From Rhizobacter terrae (GTDB lineage: Bacteria; Pseudomonadota; Gammaproteobacteria; Burkholderiales; Burkholderiaceae_C), in the NCBI RefSeq assembly GCF_003852895.1, contig NZ_QUSW01000010.1:1-64000 (forward strand): DNA of 64,000 bases, read 5' to 3'. The position numbers were made by a program, and so were the translations under genes. The notes beneath the pieces were generated by a model that saw nothing but the letters and a program-made list of their open reading frames with translations, was not told the DNA's origin and searched no databases. This document shows positions 60,839-64,000 of this stretch, one piece after another. The number at the start of each line of letters is the position of its first letter. Position 1 is the stretch's first letter.

Positions 60839-63088
60839 TCAGCCCCAGCTCAGATCCGTCTTGCTCAGCGGCAGCTGCCTCACCCGCTTGCCCGTCGCCG
60901 CGAAGATCGCGTTGCACACCGCCGGCGCCAGCGGTGGAAACGCAGGCTCCCCCAGGCCGGTCACCGGGAACGGCGTCTTCACGAAATGCACCTCCACCTT
61001 GGGCGGTACCTCGGGCATGCGCATCAGCGGGTACTCGTGGAAGTTGCCCTGCACGATGCGACCGCGCTCGATGTCCAGCGACGGGTACATCAGCGTGCTC
61101 AAGGCGTCGATGACCGAGCCTTGCACCTGGTTCTCCGCACCGCTCAGGTTGACGATCTGCGCGCCGACGTCGGCCACCACCACCACGCGGTCCACCTTCA
61201 GCTGCCCGGCCTTGGAGACGGTGACGTCCGCCACTTGCGCCACGTAGCCGCGGTGGCTGAAGTGGAAGGCGATGCCTTGCCCGCGTCCCTTGGGCAGGCG
61301 CTGCTTGCCCCAGTCCGCACGCTCGGCGGCGGTCCGCAGCACGCGCTTCATTCGCCCCACGTTGTAGGGCAATCCTCGTTCAGCCTGAACCACCTCCTGG
61401 TCGCCCAGCAGGTCGAGGCGGAAGGCCAGCGGGTCCTTGCCTGCGGCATGCGCCAGTTCATCGATGAAGCTGTGGATGACCCAGGCGAACACGTTGCTGC
61501 CCGGCGCACGCCACGGCCCCATCGGGATGCCGCATTCCAGCACCGTCTGCTCCAGCAGGCAGTGACGCAGCCAGCGCGCCGGAAACTCGTCGCTGCCCAG
61601 GGATCCGCCGCTGCCGGGCTGCACCACCTTCTGCCCCTCGCGCTGCACCGCGTTGCCGAAGGTGACGAAGTGGTCGTGCCAGGCGCTGAGCCGGCCTTGC
61701 GCATCCACCGCGCCGCGCAGGAAGTGGAAGCCGCCGGCGCGGAAGTGGTCGTGGCGCATGTCGTCTTCACGCGTCCAGGTGAGCTTCACCGGGGCACTCA
61801 CGCGCCGCGCGATGGCCGCGGCCTCCACCACGAAGTCCGCGCTCAGCCGCCGGCCGAAGCCGCCTCCGCTGCGCGTGATGTGCAGGGTGATCCTGTCCTG
61901 GGGCAGGCCCAGCGTGGACGACACGAGGTTGCGTCCCGCGGCCGGGTTCTGCGTCGGCGCCCACAGCTCCATCGCGCCGTCCTTGAACCAGGCGGTGCAG
62001 TTCTGCGGCTCCATGCTGGCGTGCGAGATGAAGGGGTGGCTGTAGGCGGCCTCGATGGTCTTGCTCGCGTTGGCGAAGGCCGCCGCCACGTCGCCGTCCT
62101 TGCGCAAGGTCGCGCCGCCCGGCTGCCTGGATGCCGCCTGCGCCTGCGATGCATAGCCGGCCCAGCTCTCGCCGGCCACGCGGCCTTCGTCCCACGTGAC
62201 CTTCAGCTCGCGGCGCGCACTGAAGGCGGCCCAGGTCGAATCGGCCACGATGGCCACGCCGGGCATCAGGCCCCGCAGGTCGGATGAGCCTTCGATGACG
62301 AACGCATCGCGCACGCCGGGCAGTCGCTTGACCGCATCGAGGTTGGCGCTCAGCACCTTGCCGCCGAAGGCCGGGCACTTCTCGTACACCGCGTAGAGCA
62401 TGCCCGGCAGCCGCACGTCGATGCCGAACAGCGGCTGCCCGGTGACGATGGCTGGGTTGTCCACGCCGCCGATGCGCGTGCCCAGCAAGGTGTAGTCCTT
62501 CGGGTCCTTGAGCACGACCTCGGAGGCCTGGGGCACGGGCAGCGTGGCGGCCTTGGCGACGAGTTCGCCATAGCCCAGCGTTCGCTTGCTCGACCGGTGA
62601 TGCACCGCACCCTCGGCCACCGAGCATTCGGCCGCGGGCACCTTCCACGCCTGCGCCGCGGCCTGCACGAGCAGCGTGCGCGCGGTCGCGCCCAGGCGCT
62701 GGAAGTCGGTGTAGTTGTTGGGCGTGGAGGTGGACCCGCCTGCGCTCTGGTTGCCGTAGATGGGGTCCAGGTCGCCCTGCACGATGGCCACGTCCTGCCA
62801 GTTCACCGACAGCTCCTCGGCGATGACCATGGGCAGCGAGGTCTTGATGCCCTGGCCGATCTCCGGCTGCTTGGAGGTGAGCGTCACGCGGCCCGAGGGC
62901 GCGATGTGGATGAAGGCGTTGGGCTTGAAGCCGGTGGTGGCGGCCAGGCTCTGCACATGGCCCACCTGTTCGGCGGCATCCACTGCCGATGACAGGTGGA
63001 TGCCCAGCAGCAGACCGCTGCCGGCCGCTGCGGAGCGACGCAGAAACTCTCGCCTGCCGGCGTTGGCAATGGAGGCGTGCGCGTTCAT
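60839..63088 (-). CDS. Molybdopterin-binding subunit of isoquinoline 1-oxidoreductase-type hydroxylase
   Basis: From ATG 63088 the 749-aa product has a twin-arginine leader ([20 protein letters not shown]). The xanthine dehydrogenase family large-subunit pattern follows: [76 protein letters not shown] (molybdenum-cofactor loop), and [20 protein letters not shown]. The membrane-side, Tat-exported two-subunit form (IorAB type) hydroxylates N-heterocycles or oxidises aldehydes with electrons passed to a cytochrome. Its ATG overlaps the stop of the iron-sulfur subunit gene (ATGA). The substrate is not evident from sequence. Confidence 0.9.
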   Translation of the reverse strand: MNAHASIANAGRREFLRRSAAAGSGLLLGIHLSSAVDAAEQVGHVQSLAATTGFKPNAFIHIAPSGRVTLTSKQPEIGQGIKTSLPMVIAEELSVNWQDVAIVQGDLDPIYGNQSAGGSTSTPNNYTDFQRLGATARTLLVQAAAQAWKVPAAECSVAEGAVHHRSSKRTLGYGELVAKAATLPVPQASEVVLKDPKDYTLLGTRIGGVDNPAIVTGQPLFGIDVRLPGMLYAVYEKCPAFGGKVLSANLDAVKRLPGVRDAFVIEGSSDLRGLMPGVAIVADSTWAAFSARRELKVTWDEGRVAGESWAGYASQAQAASRQPGGATLRKDGDVAAAFANASKTIEAAYSHPFISHASMEPQNCTAWFKDGAMELWAPTQNPAAGRNLVSSTLGLPQDRITLHITRSGGGFGRRLSADFVVEAAAIARRVSAPVKLTWTREDDMRHDHFRAGGFHFLRGAVDAQGRLSAWHDHFVTFGNAVQREGQKVVQPGSGGSLGSDEFPARWLRHCLLEQTVLECGIPMGPWRAPGSNVFAWVIHSFIDELAHAAGKDPLAFRLDLLGDQEVVQAERGLPYNVGRMKRVLRTAAERADWGKQRLPKGRGQGIAFHFSHRGYVAQVADVTVSKAGQLKVDRVVVVADVGAQIVNLSGAENQVQGSVIDALSTLMYPSLDIERGRIVQGNFHEYPLMRMPEVPPKVEVHFVKTPFPVTGLGEPAFPPLAPAVCNAIFAATGKRVRQLPLSKTDLSWG

Positions 63089-63570
63089 GACGCATCCTTC
63101 TTCGGCTGCGCCGCAGCAATCTGCGCCGCACGGTGGATGCCTGCGCGGATGCGCAGGTAGGTCGCGCAGCGGCAGAGGTTGCCGGCCATCGCGTCGTCGA
63201 TGTCCTTGTCGCTGGGCTTGGGGTGCTCGCGCAGCAGCGCATCGGCGGCCATCAACTGGCCGGCCTGGCAGTAGCCGCACTGCGGGACGTCCAGCTCCAC
63301 CCAGGCGCGTTGCAGCGGGTGCTGGCCATCGGGCGAGAGGCCTTCGATGGTGCGCACCTTCAGGCTGCCCACGGACGACACCGGCGTCAGGCAGGCGCGC
63401 GCGGGCTGGCCGTCGAGCTGCACGGTGCAGGCGCCGCACTGGCCGGCGCCGCAGCCGAACTTGGTGCCCACCAGGCCGAGGTGATCGCGCAGCACCCACA
63501 GCAAGGGCGTGTCGGGCGCGGCCTCGACGCTGCGCGCCTGGCCGTTGATGGAGAGGGTGTATTGGCTCAT
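63085..63570 (-). CDS. (2Fe-2S) subunit of isoquinoline 1-oxidoreductase-type hydroxylase
   Basis: From ATG 63570 the 161-aa product has the two-cluster layout of the family. The plant-type cluster uses C40, C45, C48 and C60 ([16 protein letters not shown]). The second uses C98, C101, C133 and C135 (CGYCQAGQ and NLCRCATY). It relays electrons from the molybdenum centre to an acceptor. It starts with no signal peptide and probably crosses the membrane with the Tat-tagged large subunit. The two genes are translationally coupled. The promoter must lie in the 190-base divergent region to 63764. Confidence 0.93.
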   Translation of the reverse strand: MSQYTLSINGQARSVEAAPDTPLLWVLRDHLGLVGTKFGCGAGQCGACTVQLDGQPARACLTPVSSVGSLKVRTIEGLSPDGQHPLQRAWVELDVPQCGYCQAGQLMAADALLREHPKPSDKDIDDAMAGNLCRCATYLRIRAGIHRAAQIAAAQPKKDAS

Positions 63571-63763
63571 GCTGGGAAGTCTCGGTTGGCCGGACGCATC
63601 GCGGATTCTGTGACTCGGCAACGGCCCTCATTGCTGCATGGGCAACAGCGAACGTGCGATCTTGTTGCGTTGCCAGCAGTTCCGGCCGCCCTGCCATGGC
63701 ACGTTCGGTGCAATGCCATGTCGAAGACGCCGGAGGGTGTCCTTGCCGAAAGTGATAACGCGG

Positions 63764-64000
63764 ATGTCATCGAGTCGTTTGTGGAATCGTGGAAGCTGGT
63801 GGGCAGTGATTGCCATGACGCTCATCGCCAGCCTGCCGCCTGCCGCTCAAGCAGGTGCCGTGCCGCCCGCGCAGGCGCAGACCGAGCAGGTCACCGCCCG
63901 GTTGCTGGCCGCGACCACTGCCGTGCAGCCGGGGCAGACGCTGCTGGTGGGCGTGCAGCAGGGGATCATCGAGCACTGGCATACCTACTGGGTGAACCCC
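63764..64000 (+). CDS. DsbD/ScsB-like thiol:disulfide interchange protein, N-terminus (cut by window end)
   Basis: The frame is open from ATG 63764 to the last base (79 codons). A signal peptide (WWAVIAMTLIASLPPAAQAG) is followed by QVTARLLAATTAVQPGQTLL, VGVQQGIIEHWHTYWVNP. The ending W-H-T-Y-W-x-N-P is the signature of the N-terminal domain of ScsB/DsbD-type reductases, which carry electrons across the membrane to periplasmic thiols. An in-frame ATG at 63713 would add 17 residues; neither start has a clear Shine-Dalgarno, so the start is uncertain. It is divergent from the hydroxylase genes. Confidence 0.78.
   Translation, partial: MSSSRLWNRGSWWAVIAMTLIASLPPAAQAGAVPPAQAQTEQVTARLLAATTAVQPGQTLLVGVQQGIIEHWHTYWVNP

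Noticed and set aside
60839-63697. A 952-codon version of the molybdenum hydroxylase subunit
   Set aside because: The extension beyond 63088 translates the iron-sulfur subunit gene in the wrong frame. The Tat leader starts at 63088.

Overview
The window is GC-rich DNA with dense, overlapping genes. It looks like a betaproteobacterial chromosome, probably Burkholderiales (Comamonadaceae or the Rubrivivax/Leptothrix group). That placement is inferred from base composition and protein style; there is no rRNA gene to confirm it.

Layout. (1) 1-2163: lower-GC remnant of an integron cassette array. Three cassettes lie on the minus strand, separated by attC sites that share a near-identical 25-base block. 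No integrase is present (a CALIN-type cluster). (2) 2164-2635: non-coding DNA with two copies of a 13-base repeat and a near-consensus sigma-54 -24/-12 promoter just before the next operon. (3) 2636-38431: one uninterrupted plus-strand operon of 25 genes encoding an extracellular contractile injection system (eCIS; Afp/PVC-like). Recognisable parts are the tail terminator (DUF4255/Pvc16-like), two sheaths, two tubes, an Afp7-like baseplate/tube protein, a DUF5908/Afp6-like small protein, a spike split into GpD-like and gp5-like genes, gp25, gpJ/gp6, a large gpI-like tail protein, an AAA+ ATPase (Afp15-like), and a GH19 muramidase/chitinase. Among these are unusual genes: a baseplate-region protein with a hydrophobic tail, PKD-like domains that appear split across three consecutive genes, three proteins sharing an N-terminal hub motif (337, 658 and 1593 aa), and an 1868-aa low-complexity plus amphipathic-helix giant that may be cargo.

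(4) 38457-40225: a lower-GC minus-strand trio facing the eCIS operon, including an exported protein with a phage tail-collar-like C-terminus. (5) 40353-43571: envelope genes (parvulin isomerase, CC0125/CC1285-like lipoprotein, metallo-beta-lactamase-fold lipoprotein), then a 560-bp spacer with nested inverted repeats. (6) 44134-52991: a TonB receptor, a DUF1549/DUF1553 protein, a DUF1501 Tat protein, a small c-type cytochrome and a peroxiredoxin::SMP-30 fusion. This gene combination recalls Planctomycetes-type loci. (7) 53105-56902: PPK2 polyphosphate kinase, a Pit phosphate transporter and a convergent MFS exporter. (8) 57021-60750: minus-strand AAA ATPase and small exported or membrane proteins, one with a frameshift. 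(9) 60839-63570: a two-gene molybdenum hydroxylase (isoquinoline 1-oxidoreductase type), divergent from the start of a DsbD/ScsB-like gene cut by the window end.

The eCIS genes are nearly all translationally coupled (ATGA overlaps or gaps of a few bases). This fits production of the whole particle from one long transcript controlled at the sigma-54-type promoter. No tRNA, rRNA, CRISPR array or transposase was seen.
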